Assembly (NCBI GenBank): GCA_001803165.1
Contig: MHAZ01000003.1
Span: 62,001-126,000, forward strand
Direction: 5' to 3'
DNA from: Stygiobacter sp. RIFOXYC2_FULL_38_25
GTDB taxonomy: Bacteria; Bacteroidota; Ignavibacteria; Ignavibacteriales; Melioribacteraceae
DNA: 64,000 nt
The position numbers and the translations under genes are program-made. Every line of letters begins with the position of its first letter. Position 1 is the stretch's first letter. Below are positions 37,698 through 47,354 of the stretch, one piece after another. The notes under the pieces are model-generated. The model searched no databases and was not told the DNA's origin. It worked only from the letters and a program-made list of their open reading frames with translations.

Positions 37698-39980
37698 TTA
37701 CAAAAGTTTTTTAATTACTTCCAAAAGATTACTCTGATCGAAACTACTTTTTACTATATAAGCATCGGCGCCAACATCTATTCCATGTTCACGGTCCTCC
37801 CGCGATTCTAAAGCAGTAACTAAAACCACCGGCAACTCGCTAAGTTTTTTTTCTTTTCTAATTTTTGCTGTAAGTTCAAATCCGTTCATCCTCGGCATAT
37901 CTACATCAGAAACAATCAAATCATATTTACCTACTAATGCTTTGGTAAATGCATCAATGCCATCAACAGCCGTCTCAACTACATAACCGGCAGTTTCAAC
38001 TATATTTTTTATAAGTGTCCTTGATGTAATAGAATCATCAATAACAAGGATTCTATATTGCCTTGATGTTTCGGCTTCTACTTCCCGTGCCACTTTAAAT
38101 GAATAGTCTGCATTGATTGCCGATTTCAATAGATCAGAGACATTAATAACCGGAACAATTTTACCCGAACCCAGCACTGTGGCTCCGTTTATATTTCTAA
38201 CTCTGCTTAATTGTTTTCCCAATTCTTTAACAAGAATTTGGCATTCCTCTACTATGTCATCAACCTCAAAAGCTATTTTTTTATCTGCGTAACTAAGAAC
38301 TATTAACTGAACGATATTTGTCTGACTATCTTCCTCATTCTTTTTTGATCTGTTCTTACCATTCCCGTTTGTCAGCTGTAATATTTTGCTAAGGTTGGCA
38401 ACGGTAAGAATTTTCCCCTCAATCATTATTGTTTTTTTATTTTCAACAGTCTTAATCGTATCACTGTTTACTCTTAAAGTGCGTTCAATATTTATGGTTG
38501 GTATTACAAACAAATGTTCAGATGCATTAACTATAACGCCCCTTAAAGTTGAGAGTGTGAGAGGTAGAATTAGACGGAACGTTGTTCCAATTTTCGGCTG
38601 ACTTTCAACTGTGACTGAACCGCCAAGTTTTTCTACCTTCTCACGCACTATGGCTAAACCTAAACCCCGTCCCGAAATGTCTGTTATAATTTGACTTGTA
38701 GAAATGCCGGATTGGAATATCAGCAACAAAGTTTCTTGTACGCTTAGTTTTTCGGAAGTCTCATTAGTTATCACCCCGGTCTTTAGTGCAGCATTGCGAA
38801 CTTTCTCTAGCTCGATGCCCGAACCGTCATCTGAGACAATAATTTCAATATGGCGGCTTTCCGTAGTATTAAAACTTAGCGTCACTTTACCATGGGCAGG
38901 CTTATTTAATTTTTTCCTTTCGGAAGGTTTATCTATTCCATGATCAATACAATTGCGGACAAGATGAATTAACGGAACTTTCAATTCTTCTAAAATCCGC
39001 TTGTCAACTTCTACTTCTTTTCCATTTATAATTAGCTCGACCTCTTTACCCTTACTCCGCGCAAGTTCTCTTACGAATTTCGGGAAACCTTCAACTATCG
39101 TAGATATTGGAAGCATCAAAATACTTTTCATTGATTCGACGTGATAATCAATCATTCGTCCATGTATGCGCTGGTCATTATCCAAAGCTTGGAATACATT
39201 ACTAATTTTGCCGGTAAGCTCGTCTAGTTTTCCTTTTTCATGATCAATTATTTCTTTTAATTGCATTCCTTTTGCCACAGAATGATGAGACTCCCATTTT
39301 CTAGTTTCCTTTTTCCACGTTTCAATAAAATCTATTATCGTTTTCAATTCGGAGGTTCTTTGCACAGCCGCAATTTTACTCTGAATCATTTCTTCCGCTT
39401 GTAGAAAAAGGGGATCTAATTTTGAGGTTGGTATTCTTACTGTTTCAAATTGTTGTAATTTTTCTTCACCAAAAGAAGTTACAGCAGCTGCGCCACCGGC
39501 TAAGGATTCATTCCTCGAAATATTTTCATCTGATTTTAGAGTAGGGATTTCTTTTACATCATCAGTGACACTTTTGGTTTTTTCTACAAGAATAGAATTT
39601 ATTTTTTCCAATAACTCTTTGCATTCAACGGAAGTTTTTGTTTCACTGTCCGAAACCATGCCGGAAATACAATTAATGGCGCTATGAATAAGGTCATACT
39701 GTAAAGCAACTAAGTTCATTCCCTCATTTTTTATTTTCCCGAATATACTTTCTAAAATCTGACAGATAGATTCAACATCTTTCTTATTAACAGAGCGGGC
39801 TGCACCTTTTAAGCTGTGTGCTTCGCGGAAAATTGTTTCAACTATTTCATTGTTCTTTGCGCTTATCGGCAGCTTCTCTAATTCGATTAAACCGGCAGTT
39901 AATTTCTGTATATGCTCTTCTGCTTCAATCCGAAAAGTAGCTTGAAGCCGTTGTAAAAACTCTTCATCTTTTTTATCCAT
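37698..39980 (-). CDS. cheA: CheA-REC hybrid histidine kinase
   Basis: HPt EAHSLKGAARSVNKKDVE; LVRNCIDHGID; GRGLGLAIVREKV; CheW-like domain; C-term REC LIVSDVDMPRMNGFELTAKIR; MDKKDEEFLQ at 39980 is the likely start (track 40055 start lies inside the repeat). Confidence 0.93.
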   Translation of the reverse strand: MDKKDEEFLQRLQATFRIEAEEHIQKLTAGLIELEKLPISAKNNEIVETIFREAHSLKGAARSVNKKDVESICQILESIFGKIKNEGMNLVALQYDLIHSAINCISGMVSDSETKTSVECKELLEKINSILVEKTKSVTDDVKEIPTLKSDENISRNESLAGGAAAVTSFGEEKLQQFETVRIPTSKLDPLFLQAEEMIQSKIAAVQRTSELKTIIDFIETWKKETRKWESHHSVAKGMQLKEIIDHEKGKLDELTGKISNVFQALDNDQRIHGRMIDYHVESMKSILMLPISTIVEGFPKFVRELARSKGKEVELIINGKEVEVDKRILEELKVPLIHLVRNCIDHGIDKPSERKKLNKPAHGKVTLSFNTTESRHIEIIVSDDGSGIELEKVRNAALKTGVITNETSEKLSVQETLLLIFQSGISTSQIITDISGRGLGLAIVREKVEKLGGSVTVESQPKIGTTFRLILPLTLSTLRGVIVNASEHLFVIPTINIERTLRVNSDTIKTVENKKTIMIEGKILTVANLSKILQLTNGNGKNRSKKNEEDSQTNIVQLIVLSYADKKIAFEVDDIVEECQILVKELGKQLSRVRNINGATVLGSGKIVPVINVSDLLKSAINADYSFKVAREVEAETSRQYRILVIDDSITSRTLIKNIVETAGYVVETAVDGIDAFTKALVGKYDLIVSDVDMPRMNGFELTAKIRKEKKLSELPVVLVTALESREDREHGIDVGADAYIVKSSFDQSNLLEVIKKLL

Positions 39981-40004
39981 CCCGTCAATCCTTTCTAGTT
40001 GAGT

Positions 40005-40119
40005 TAGGTTGCTTAGGCTGAAGACCGTTAGGCTATATGCTGTTAGCCTAAGCACCTACAGTCTATCCACCTAAAAGTCTAATTTCCTACTGCCTAATAG
40101 CCTACAGCCTATTATCCTA
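40005..40119 (-). repeat. gene-less copy of the S23-type repeat element
   Basis: Minus: TAGGATAATAGGCTGTAGGCTATTAGGCAGTAGGAAATTAGACTTTTAGGTGGATAGACTGTAGGTGCTTAGGCTAACAGCATATAGCCTAACGGTCTTCAGCCTAAGCAACCTAA; begins at the MCP stop codon. Confidence 0.8.
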
Positions 40120-41865
40120 AATTTTATACTGTTCCACCATTGCTTTTAATTTCTGTCCTAACTCATTCAAACCTTTCGCTGCTTTTTCCGCTTGTAACAT
40201 ACTCGCTGCATTTTCAGCTCCAGCTTGATTTATGTTATTCATCGCTAATCCGATTTGGTCCATACCAACTACTTGCTGCTGACTTGAAGCAACAATTTGA
40301 GTTGCAGCTTCAACTGCTCTGCTGCTTCCTTCTGCCAATTTTCTTATTGATTCTCCCGCTTGAGTAGATTGCTTTACTCCATTTTCTACTGCTTTGCTGG
40401 TCTGCTCTGTTGCCATTACTGCCGCGCTTGTAGCTTTTTGTATATCTACTAAAATGTTTCGTACCAATATGGTTGCTTGTTTTGATTGCTGTGCGAGGCT
40501 TTTTATTTCCTGCGCAACAACTGCAAATCCTTTCCCTTGTTCGCCCGCCTTTGCTGCTTCAATTGATGCATTTACTGCCAATAGATTTGATTGATCTGCT
40601 ACATCATTAACTGATGCAATGATTCCACCAATCTGCTGGCTTTGTTCGCTTAAGCGAACGATTGTATTTGCAACAGATTCCATCTGAACTTGAATGTTAT
40701 TCATTCCACTTACAGTTTCATCCACTGCTTTTTGACCGGTCTGCGTTACCTGAGAGACTTGCTGTGCATTCTCTGAAACACGGCTGGCTTTTTGATTGGA
40801 TAGTTGTGCTGCTTGACGCACTTCTTCTACTGTTGTTGTTGTTTCGCTGATTGCAGATGCTGTTTCCGCAGCTCCCGATGCAACTTGTGTTGTTGCTGCT
40901 AAAATTTCGCTGGCTGATGAACCTAGTAAATTTACTCCTTCAATAATATCTTTCATTATGCGCCGGAGATTGTTAAGCATTTGCAGAAATGTATTTCCTA
41001 AAACATCCTTGTCGGATTGCGGGACAATAGAACATGTTAGATCTCCGTTAGCAATTTTTTTTGCAGCTTCCGCCATTTCTTTTAACACATTTACCATTTT
41101 TGCAAATGTCTGGTAAAGTCTTCCAACTTCATCTTCCCTATCAGTGGTTGCCAGCTCAATATTTAAATCGCCTTCACTAATTCTCGCGGCAACTTCAGTA
41201 ACCTCGTTGAGTGGTTTAGCAATTGTTTTGTTTAACACCATTACCATTGCAACGCTGAAGAAAAGCGCTAAAGTACCGAAGACAAAAAAGAGAAGAATTG
41301 CAGTATTAGCTTCTCGCTGATCAATCATAAGCTGGTCTTCAGCATCTTTTGTGGCTTTATCACCTAATTCAGTTGATAGGACTCTTATTTTTTCAAAGCG
41401 ATTAGCCTGAACTGTTGTTCCGAGTTTTTGCGCTTCAACTATTTTTCCATTTTGTATTAACAATATCTCTTCATCTCTAGTAAGCCGATACAAGTCAATT
41501 TCATTTTTCAATTCTTTCAATCGGTTTTGAATTTCAGAATCAGTATTAAGTTTGGAAAGTTTTTCAATAATGTCATTAATTTCTTGTCTCCTATCAATTA
41601 TACTCTTTTCAAATTCGTCCTGTTCTTTTTTATTCTTTGTCAACATCATATCCAAAATTGCGGCTCTGTTATAGTTTTGGTGAGATCTCAATTGCCGAAG
41701 CTCGAGTGCAATCTGAAAATTTACTTCATACAATTCCTTTTCAGATTGTGTGATATTCTGTAGATCACGGTAAGCAATAAAAATTACTGCAATGAACATT
41801 AAACATATCAATCCGAAACTAAATAACAGTTTAGTGCGTGTTGTTAGATTCATAAAATATTTCAT
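40117..41865 (-). CDS. methyl-accepting chemotaxis protein 1
   Basis: 4HB-type sensor, TM, HAMP, signalling tip [55 protein letters not shown]. Confidence 0.95.
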   Translation of the reverse strand: MKYFMNLTTRTKLLFSFGLICLMFIAVIFIAYRDLQNITQSEKELYEVNFQIALELRQLRSHQNYNRAAILDMMLTKNKKEQDEFEKSIIDRRQEINDIIEKLSKLNTDSEIQNRLKELKNEIDLYRLTRDEEILLIQNGKIVEAQKLGTTVQANRFEKIRVLSTELGDKATKDAEDQLMIDQREANTAILLFFVFGTLALFFSVAMVMVLNKTIAKPLNEVTEVAARISEGDLNIELATTDREDEVGRLYQTFAKMVNVLKEMAEAAKKIANGDLTCSIVPQSDKDVLGNTFLQMLNNLRRIMKDIIEGVNLLGSSASEILAATTQVASGAAETASAISETTTTVEEVRQAAQLSNQKASRVSENAQQVSQVTQTGQKAVDETVSGMNNIQVQMESVANTIVRLSEQSQQIGGIIASVNDVADQSNLLAVNASIEAAKAGEQGKGFAVVAQEIKSLAQQSKQATILVRNILVDIQKATSAAVMATEQTSKAVENGVKQSTQAGESIRKLAEGSSRAVEAATQIVASSQQQVVGMDQIGLAMNNINQAGAENAASMLQAEKAAKGLNELGQKLKAMVEQYKI

Positions 41866-41897
41866 GTTTATTGTTCCTCTTTCTATGAAAAAGATTT

Positions 41898-43544
41898 TTA
41901 TAATTTATACTGATCAACCAGTATTTTTAATTTTTGTCCCAACTCATTCAAACCCTTAGCTGCTTTTTCAGCTTGTATCATGCTGGCTGCATTTTCAGCA
42001 CCGGCTTGGTTTATATTATTCATTGCCAAGCCAATTTGGTCCATACCAACCACTTGCTGTTGACTCGACGCTACAATTTGAGTTGTTGCTTCTACTGCTC
42101 TGCTGCTACTTTCTGCTAACTTTTTTATTGATTCACCGGCTTGGGAAGATTGCCTCACTCCATTTTCTACTGCTTTGCTGGTTTGTTCCGTTGCCATTAC
42201 CGCCGCACTTGTTGCTTTCTGTATATCAATCAAAATGTTTCTTACCAATATTGTTGCTTGTTTTGATTGCTGTGCAAGGTTCTTAATTTCTTGAGCCACA
42301 ACTGCAAATCCTTTTCCTTGTTCGCCCGCCTTTGCTGCTTCAATTGATGCATTTACTGCCAACAGATTTGATTGATCTGCTACATCGTTAACTGATGCAA
42401 TGATTCCGCCAATCTGCTGGCTTTGCTCGCTTAAACGCACAATTGTATTTGCAACGGATTCCATCTGAACTTGAATATTATTCATCCCGGCTACCGTTTC
42501 ATCAACTGCTTTCTGTCCGCTCTGAGTTACTTGCGAAACTTGTTGAGCGTTCTCAGCAACACGGCTTGCTTTTTGACTTGATAGCTGCGCTGCTTGTCGT
42601 ACTTCTTCTACCGTTGTTGAAGTCTCGCTGATTGCAGATGCTGTTTCCGCTGCACCCGATGCAACTTGTGTCGTTGCTGCTAAGATCTCACTCGCTGAAG
42701 AACCTAGTAAATTTACTCCTTCAATAATATCTTTTATTGATGAGCGCATTTTTTCAACCATCTGACGAAATGCTAACATGAGAATACCTGATTCATCGGC
42801 TCTAATTGCTATTGTAGAAAGATCGTTAGTGAGATCACCGGCAGCAATTCGATTGGCAGCCTTAACTGTCAGATTCAGAGGTTTTGTTATACTCAGTGTA
42901 AGGGAAGTAATAATCGCCGCAGATAGAACTACAGCCAAAATTCCGAGAATGAGTATGGTTGTACGCCCTGCACGATATACTCTTTCCGCCTCTTGAAAGC
43001 GGAGAAGTGTTTGCCCTTCCACATGTTTAATCAGTGTGCTTGAATTATTAATAAGTCGTTTAACGGTGGGGTAGGCTTTGGTAAATACATAAACAGTTGC
43101 AACGCGGGTATTACCCTTAAAAGCCATATCAATTGCTTCTCCTGTACGCTGTTGAGCGCTATCAGCAGTAAGTGTAATTTTATTAAGAAGCATCAATCCA
43201 GTTGAGTCGTTGCCGGTAATTAGTTTTTTGATCTCTGCAAGATTCTTATGATAATTTTTCCAGCTGTCGGTCCAGTTGTCTTTCATTTTCTGGAGGCTCG
43301 CATTTGATTCATTATTATATTTTAACAGCAGCGTACCTCTTACAGCCAATGCAATTTCTCTTGCGTTATCTATCATGTTATTAGCCAGCTGCGTTCGTAC
43401 ATTTTCAACTCCAACAATCGTTTTAAGTTCGGAATCAACACTACTCACAGCATCCAATCCTATTACAATAATGACAATCATCAGAATAATTAAGAGACCG
43501 AAACTCAATGTCAATCTTAATCCTATTTTCATGTTCTTAAACAT
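41898..43544 (-). CDS. methyl-accepting chemotaxis protein 2 (paralogue)
   Basis: Near-identical signalling domain to MCP 1 with a different sensor; MFKNMKIG start at 43544 is likely. Confidence 0.95.
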   Translation of the reverse strand: MFKNMKIGLRLTLSFGLLIILMIVIIVIGLDAVSSVDSELKTIVGVENVRTQLANNMIDNAREIALAVRGTLLLKYNNESNASLQKMKDNWTDSWKNYHKNLAEIKKLITGNDSTGLMLLNKITLTADSAQQRTGEAIDMAFKGNTRVATVYVFTKAYPTVKRLINNSSTLIKHVEGQTLLRFQEAERVYRAGRTTILILGILAVVLSAAIITSLTLSITKPLNLTVKAANRIAAGDLTNDLSTIAIRADESGILMLAFRQMVEKMRSSIKDIIEGVNLLGSSASEILAATTQVASGAAETASAISETSTTVEEVRQAAQLSSQKASRVAENAQQVSQVTQSGQKAVDETVAGMNNIQVQMESVANTIVRLSEQSQQIGGIIASVNDVADQSNLLAVNASIEAAKAGEQGKGFAVVAQEIKNLAQQSKQATILVRNILIDIQKATSAAVMATEQTSKAVENGVRQSSQAGESIKKLAESSSRAVEATTQIVASSQQQVVGMDQIGLAMNNINQAGAENAASMIQAEKAAKGLNELGQKLKILVDQYKL

Positions 43545-43574
43545 TTTTCGTTTTCTCCTATAATAAATGACCAT

Positions 43575-44210
43575 TTATTCCGCTTCCTGATGCACGATAA
43601 TTTTTTCGTCCCTTAATATTTTTTCTGAATCAAGAATGATTGTATGATCACCGGTAATTCCTTTCAAATACTCTGCCCCAATTCCTATTGCCGAAATAGG
43701 CGAACTTTGAAGCTCATCAACTGCAACTGAACGGGTTCCGAGAATAACATCCGCCAGAATACCAAACTCTATCTGCTCATTTCTAAGTACTATAACTTTG
43801 TTCAATTCCCCCAAGCCTTTTTCCGGTAAATTGAAAAATCTTTTCAGATCAATTACAGAAATAATCTGTCCACGAATGTTTATGATTCCTATTACAAACG
43901 AAGGCACCCCGGGTAGAATTGTAAAATCCTTTAACGGATATACTTCGCGGCAAAACGATGTTTCTATTCCATACTTTTCGTAAGCCAAACTGAACTCAAT
44001 AATTTCGATGAAATCTTTTTGAGCCGACTCATCTTTAATTTCCACAGCTAAGTTTTGGGCTCTTGTTTTTAGTATAGCTCGTTTCTCTTCGGGAGATATT
44101 TTTATTTTTTGATTAAGAGATTCTTGCAGCGAATCAATTTTATTTTTTATGCCTTCCCAATCATATTTTGAATTTTTCTGTTCACCAATTTCAGATTTAG
44201 TTGCCGTCAT
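43575..44210 (-). CDS. CheW-domain protein
   Basis: YGIETSFCREVYPLKDFTILPGVPSFVIGIINIRGQIISVIDLKRFFNLP; MTATKSE start likely. Confidence 0.9.
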   Translation of the reverse strand: MTATKSEIGEQKNSKYDWEGIKNKIDSLQESLNQKIKISPEEKRAILKTRAQNLAVEIKDESAQKDFIEIIEFSLAYEKYGIETSFCREVYPLKDFTILPGVPSFVIGIINIRGQIISVIDLKRFFNLPEKGLGELNKVIVLRNEQIEFGILADVILGTRSVAVDELQSSPISAIGIGAEYLKGITGDHTIILDSEKILRDEKIIVHQEAE

Positions 44211-45675
44211 AATTAGCTCCCGCTTGTATAGACGCACTTAATATTTCTTTGAATCTTCCGGCAGTTAACCCCTCCGATTCGGGGAGTATATCCTCAACTT
44301 TGCACTTACTTAAAAGTGATAGAACTATTTTATAATTCTTTTGGGCGCTTTTTGTCTTCCCAAGCTGCTTATATATGTTTCCAAGAGCATAGTATGAGAG
44401 AACAAAATTAGAGTCTATGTACATTGCCCGTTTCAGCGAAACTATAGCTTCACTTAGTTGATTGTTTTCTTGAAGGATTATTGCCTGAAGGTAATATAAG
44501 CGCGGATCTAGTTTATAAGTGGCTATTGCTTCTTCACAAGCAGCCTTCGCTTCATTAAGTTTTCCCCGGTTAGCTAAATCACGAATTTCAATTATGTGTT
44601 GTTCTGTCGTGCGGTCTTCTTTTAGAACTTCATCAAGTATCACTGTGCTGTTTTCTACCGGAGATGATAATGATGGAAGCAGTTCGTAAGTATCAGTAAC
44701 TTTTTCTTCTATTTTATCCGGCGGCAAAGTAATTGGATGATAAATAGAATTCGGGCTAACCGGCAATTGAAACGACAACTCTTCACGCGGCGATTCCATA
44801 ACCGGGATCTTATTTTTCCTTTTAGTTTTAGTAAAAGGTTTCCTAAAAACCACAGCTCCCGGCAAGTTAATATGGGTGAATTCCGAAAAGTTCTGAACAG
44901 ATAGCTCACTCGCCGAAACTATTAGATAGCCCCCATGTTGGAGAGCGTTATATAATCTATTCGTTACTTTTCCAGAGCAATCATTTGTGAAATACATCAG
45001 CACGTTACGGCAAAAAACTATATCCATCGCATTCGTATTATTCAGCGGAGATGGGAAAACATCTTCCGCTAAATTGAGATATTCAAATTTCACCATATCT
45101 CTTATAGCGGGAATAACTGAGTATTTATTTTTTTCTCTCTGCACACAATAATTTTCTCTTAACCATTTAGGGGCATTTCGAAATGACCAGTGGCTGTATT
45201 CCCCCTCAGCAGCTTTTCGCAAAACATGTAGATTAACATCAGTTGCCAGAATAGTGATGTTCCAAGAGCTGATATTTGGAATTACTCTCGAAAGTGCAAT
45301 GGCAATGGAATAGGGCTCTTCACCTGAAGAACAACCGGCACTCCAGATTCTGATGCATTTCTCTTTTTGCCGCAAACTTACAAGTTCCGGAAGAATCTTT
45401 TGCATTAGAGCTTCAAAGGTTTCCGGTTCACGCCAAAAGAATGTTTCGTTAATTGTAAGGTGCGCTGCTAAGACTTCCAAGCTCTGCGAGTGTTGTTGGG
45501 CAGAGATAAGATGAAGCGCAAATTGCTCAATATCATTAAAACCACAATTATTTGCGGCAGGAACTAATTTTCGTTCTAAGTCATTCCATCTTTCTTTGGG
45601 AAAATGCAACCCAAGTCCTGACGAAATAAAATCACTAAGTTTTAATAGAGTATGTTCCGACAAAATATGTTTCAT
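44197..45675 (-). CDS. CheR methyltransferase with C-terminal TPR repeats (WspC-like)
   Basis: LTINETFFWREPETFEAL, RIWSAGCSSGEEPYSIAIAL, DIVFCRNVLMYF; TPR KLNEAKAACEEAIATYKLDPRLYYLQAIILQENNQLSEAIVSLKRAMYIDSNF. Confidence 0.92.
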   Translation of the reverse strand: MKHILSEHTLLKLSDFISSGLGLHFPKERWNDLERKLVPAANNCGFNDIEQFALHLISAQQHSQSLEVLAAHLTINETFFWREPETFEALMQKILPELVSLRQKEKCIRIWSAGCSSGEEPYSIAIALSRVIPNISSWNITILATDVNLHVLRKAAEGEYSHWSFRNAPKWLRENYCVQREKNKYSVIPAIRDMVKFEYLNLAEDVFPSPLNNTNAMDIVFCRNVLMYFTNDCSGKVTNRLYNALQHGGYLIVSASELSVQNFSEFTHINLPGAVVFRKPFTKTKRKNKIPVMESPREELSFQLPVSPNSIYHPITLPPDKIEEKVTDTYELLPSLSSPVENSTVILDEVLKEDRTTEQHIIEIRDLANRGKLNEAKAACEEAIATYKLDPRLYYLQAIILQENNQLSEAIVSLKRAMYIDSNFVLSYYALGNIYKQLGKTKSAQKNYKIVLSLLSKCKVEDILPESEGLTAGRFKEILSASIQAGANYDGN

Positions 45676-45686
45676 CCCACCCTTCT

Positions 45687-46151
45687 TTAAACTATTTCAC
45701 CCAATATTTTCTCTTCCTCATTAGTGAGAAATTTTTCCAGATCGGTTATTAATACGATGTTACTATCAATCTTGCTTATGCCGGAAAGATAGACTGTGTA
45801 TGGAAATGCCTCTGCAGAATCTACAATTTGGCTTTTGCCAAGTTCATATACACCCGAAACTGAATCAACAACAATTACAATTAAACGTTTGGATGTTTTT
45901 GCAATTACGAATTGCGCTTCTAAGGATAATTCTTTAGTTGGTAAGCGGAATCGTTTGCGGATATCTATTACAGGAATAATTAATCCTTGATAATTCACAA
46001 TGCCTAATACTATATCCGGGGCTTTAGGCAAAGGTGTTATTTCTACCGAAGAGACCACTCTTTCAACCGCCGATAATTGAAACGCGTATTTGATGTCATC
46101 AAGATTAAATAAAACTATTTTATCTATATCACTAATGTCTATGTTATGCAT
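45687..46151 (-). CDS. CheW-domain protein
   Basis: YAFQLSAVERVVSSVEITPLPKAPDIVLGIVNYQGLIIPVIDIRKRF. Confidence 0.9.
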   Translation of the reverse strand: MHNIDISDIDKIVLFNLDDIKYAFQLSAVERVVSSVEITPLPKAPDIVLGIVNYQGLIIPVIDIRKRFRLPTKELSLEAQFVIAKTSKRLIVIVVDSVSGVYELGKSQIVDSAEAFPYTVYLSGISKIDSNIVLITDLEKFLTNEEEKILGEIV

Positions 46152-46527
46152 CCTTGCCTACCTGTCCGTTTAACGAAAGTTGTTCTATCAAATTTCTAAT
46201 TACCTGGATGTTTTCGTTTTTGTCAAAGAAGTAATCAGCTCCTTCTTCCGCACATTTAGTCTTATATGGAAGAAATGGGAAATTGGTGAAAACGCAAACT
46301 TTTATTTTGTTGTCTCGGCTTTTTATTTTTTTTAATACCTCAATGCCATTTAGTTCAGGCATCCTAATATCTAACAAAACAAAATCCGGACTTACTTCAT
46401 GAATGATTTTTACAGCTTCCTTCCCATTCGTAGCTTCACCAACTATTTCAACCGTGCTAATGTTTTTCAGCGATTCCTTAATTCTCTCCCTAACCATATC
46501 CGAATCATCAGCTATTACTATTTTCAC
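46144..46527 (-). CDS. single-domain response regulator
   Basis: KIVIADDSDMVRERIKESL...DFVLLDIRMPELNGIEVLKKIK. Confidence 0.9.
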   Translation of the reverse strand: MKIVIADDSDMVRERIKESLKNISTVEIVGEATNGKEAVKIIHEVSPDFVLLDIRMPELNGIEVLKKIKSRDNKIKVCVFTNFPFLPYKTKCAEEGADYFFDKNENIQVIRNLIEQLSLNGQVGKDA

Positions 46528-46628
46528 TGTGTCCCCTATTGCAGCAACTCGGCTAAATATAGATTAGAATGATTCAAAAAAGTGTAGGTCAATTGCTGAT
46601 TTCTTTGTAGGTGTTTGCCTGACATGAA

Positions 46629-46690
46629 TTAGGCTGTGGTACTTAGGTAGTAGGCTATTAGGCTATAGGCTGTTAGGCTGTATGTTATGG
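46629..46690 (-). repeat. third copy (partial) of the S23-type repeat
   Basis: Minus: CCATAACATACAGCCTAACAGCCTATAGCCTAATAGCCTACTACCTAAGTACCACAGCCTAA. Confidence 0.75.
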
Positions 46691-46712
46691 TTAGCTGCTG
46701 TTTATCGTGTTC

Positions 46713-47342
46713 TCATTCTATCAAATCATTTTTGATAGCGTAATGAGTCAATTCCGCATTATTTTTTAAGCCGGTTTTTTCAAGCACCCGGGTTCGGTAG
46801 GTACTGATTGTTTTATCACTCAAAAATAATTCGCGCGCAATTTCTTTAACCGATCTTCCCTTTGCAAGCATACACATTATTTGAAATTCACGTTGAGATA
46901 GCTTTTCATGAGGAAGCTTACTAATACCATTTTTTTCATCAAAAATAATTTTCTCAGCTAAAACCGGGGTAATGTACCTTCCACCGCCGGCAATTTTTTT
47001 AATTGCTACTGCCAGTTCTTCCGTGACGCTATATTTACACAAATAACCGGATGCACCTAAATTAAATGCTCTAATAGCATACTGTTCTTGCGGGTGTACA
47101 CTTAATATTAGTACGTTTTCTTTTTCTTCCCTATCCTTTATCGTCTTAAGAATATCGAGACCGCTCAAACCGGGCATTGAAATATCTAGTATTACCAAAT
47201 CATAGTTACTTTGTTCAATTTTAGTAAGAGCTTCGTGTCCATCTCTAGCTTCCTCTACATTTGAAACCTCGTCCATTTTCATTACAATTTGTTTCAATCC
47301 TTCTCTAACAATGGAATGATCGTCCGCAATTAACACATTCAT
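46713..47342 (-). CDS. NarL/LuxR-family response regulator
   Basis: LVILDISMPGLSGLDILKTIK; HTH LSQREFQIMCMLAKGRSVKEIARELFLSDKTISTYRTRVLEKTGLKNNAEL. Confidence 0.93.
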   Translation of the reverse strand: MNVLIADDHSIVREGLKQIVMKMDEVSNVEEARDGHEALTKIEQSNYDLVILDISMPGLSGLDILKTIKDREEKENVLILSVHPQEQYAIRAFNLGASGYLCKYSVTEELAVAIKKIAGGGRYITPVLAEKIIFDEKNGISKLPHEKLSQREFQIMCMLAKGRSVKEIARELFLSDKTISTYRTRVLEKTGLKNNAELTHYAIKNDLIE

Positions 47343-47354
47343 ATTTCCCTCCTC

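Noticed and set aside
40056-40119. CheA N-terminal extension in the ORF track (MLRLTAYSLTVFSLSNLTQLERIDG)
   Set aside because: It translates the TAGGCT-type repeat; the HPt domain and RBS support a start at 39980.
40140-42631. Plus-strand ORFs antisense to the MCP genes
   Set aside because: Low-complexity Leu/Ser/Cys-rich translations typical of shadow ORFs.
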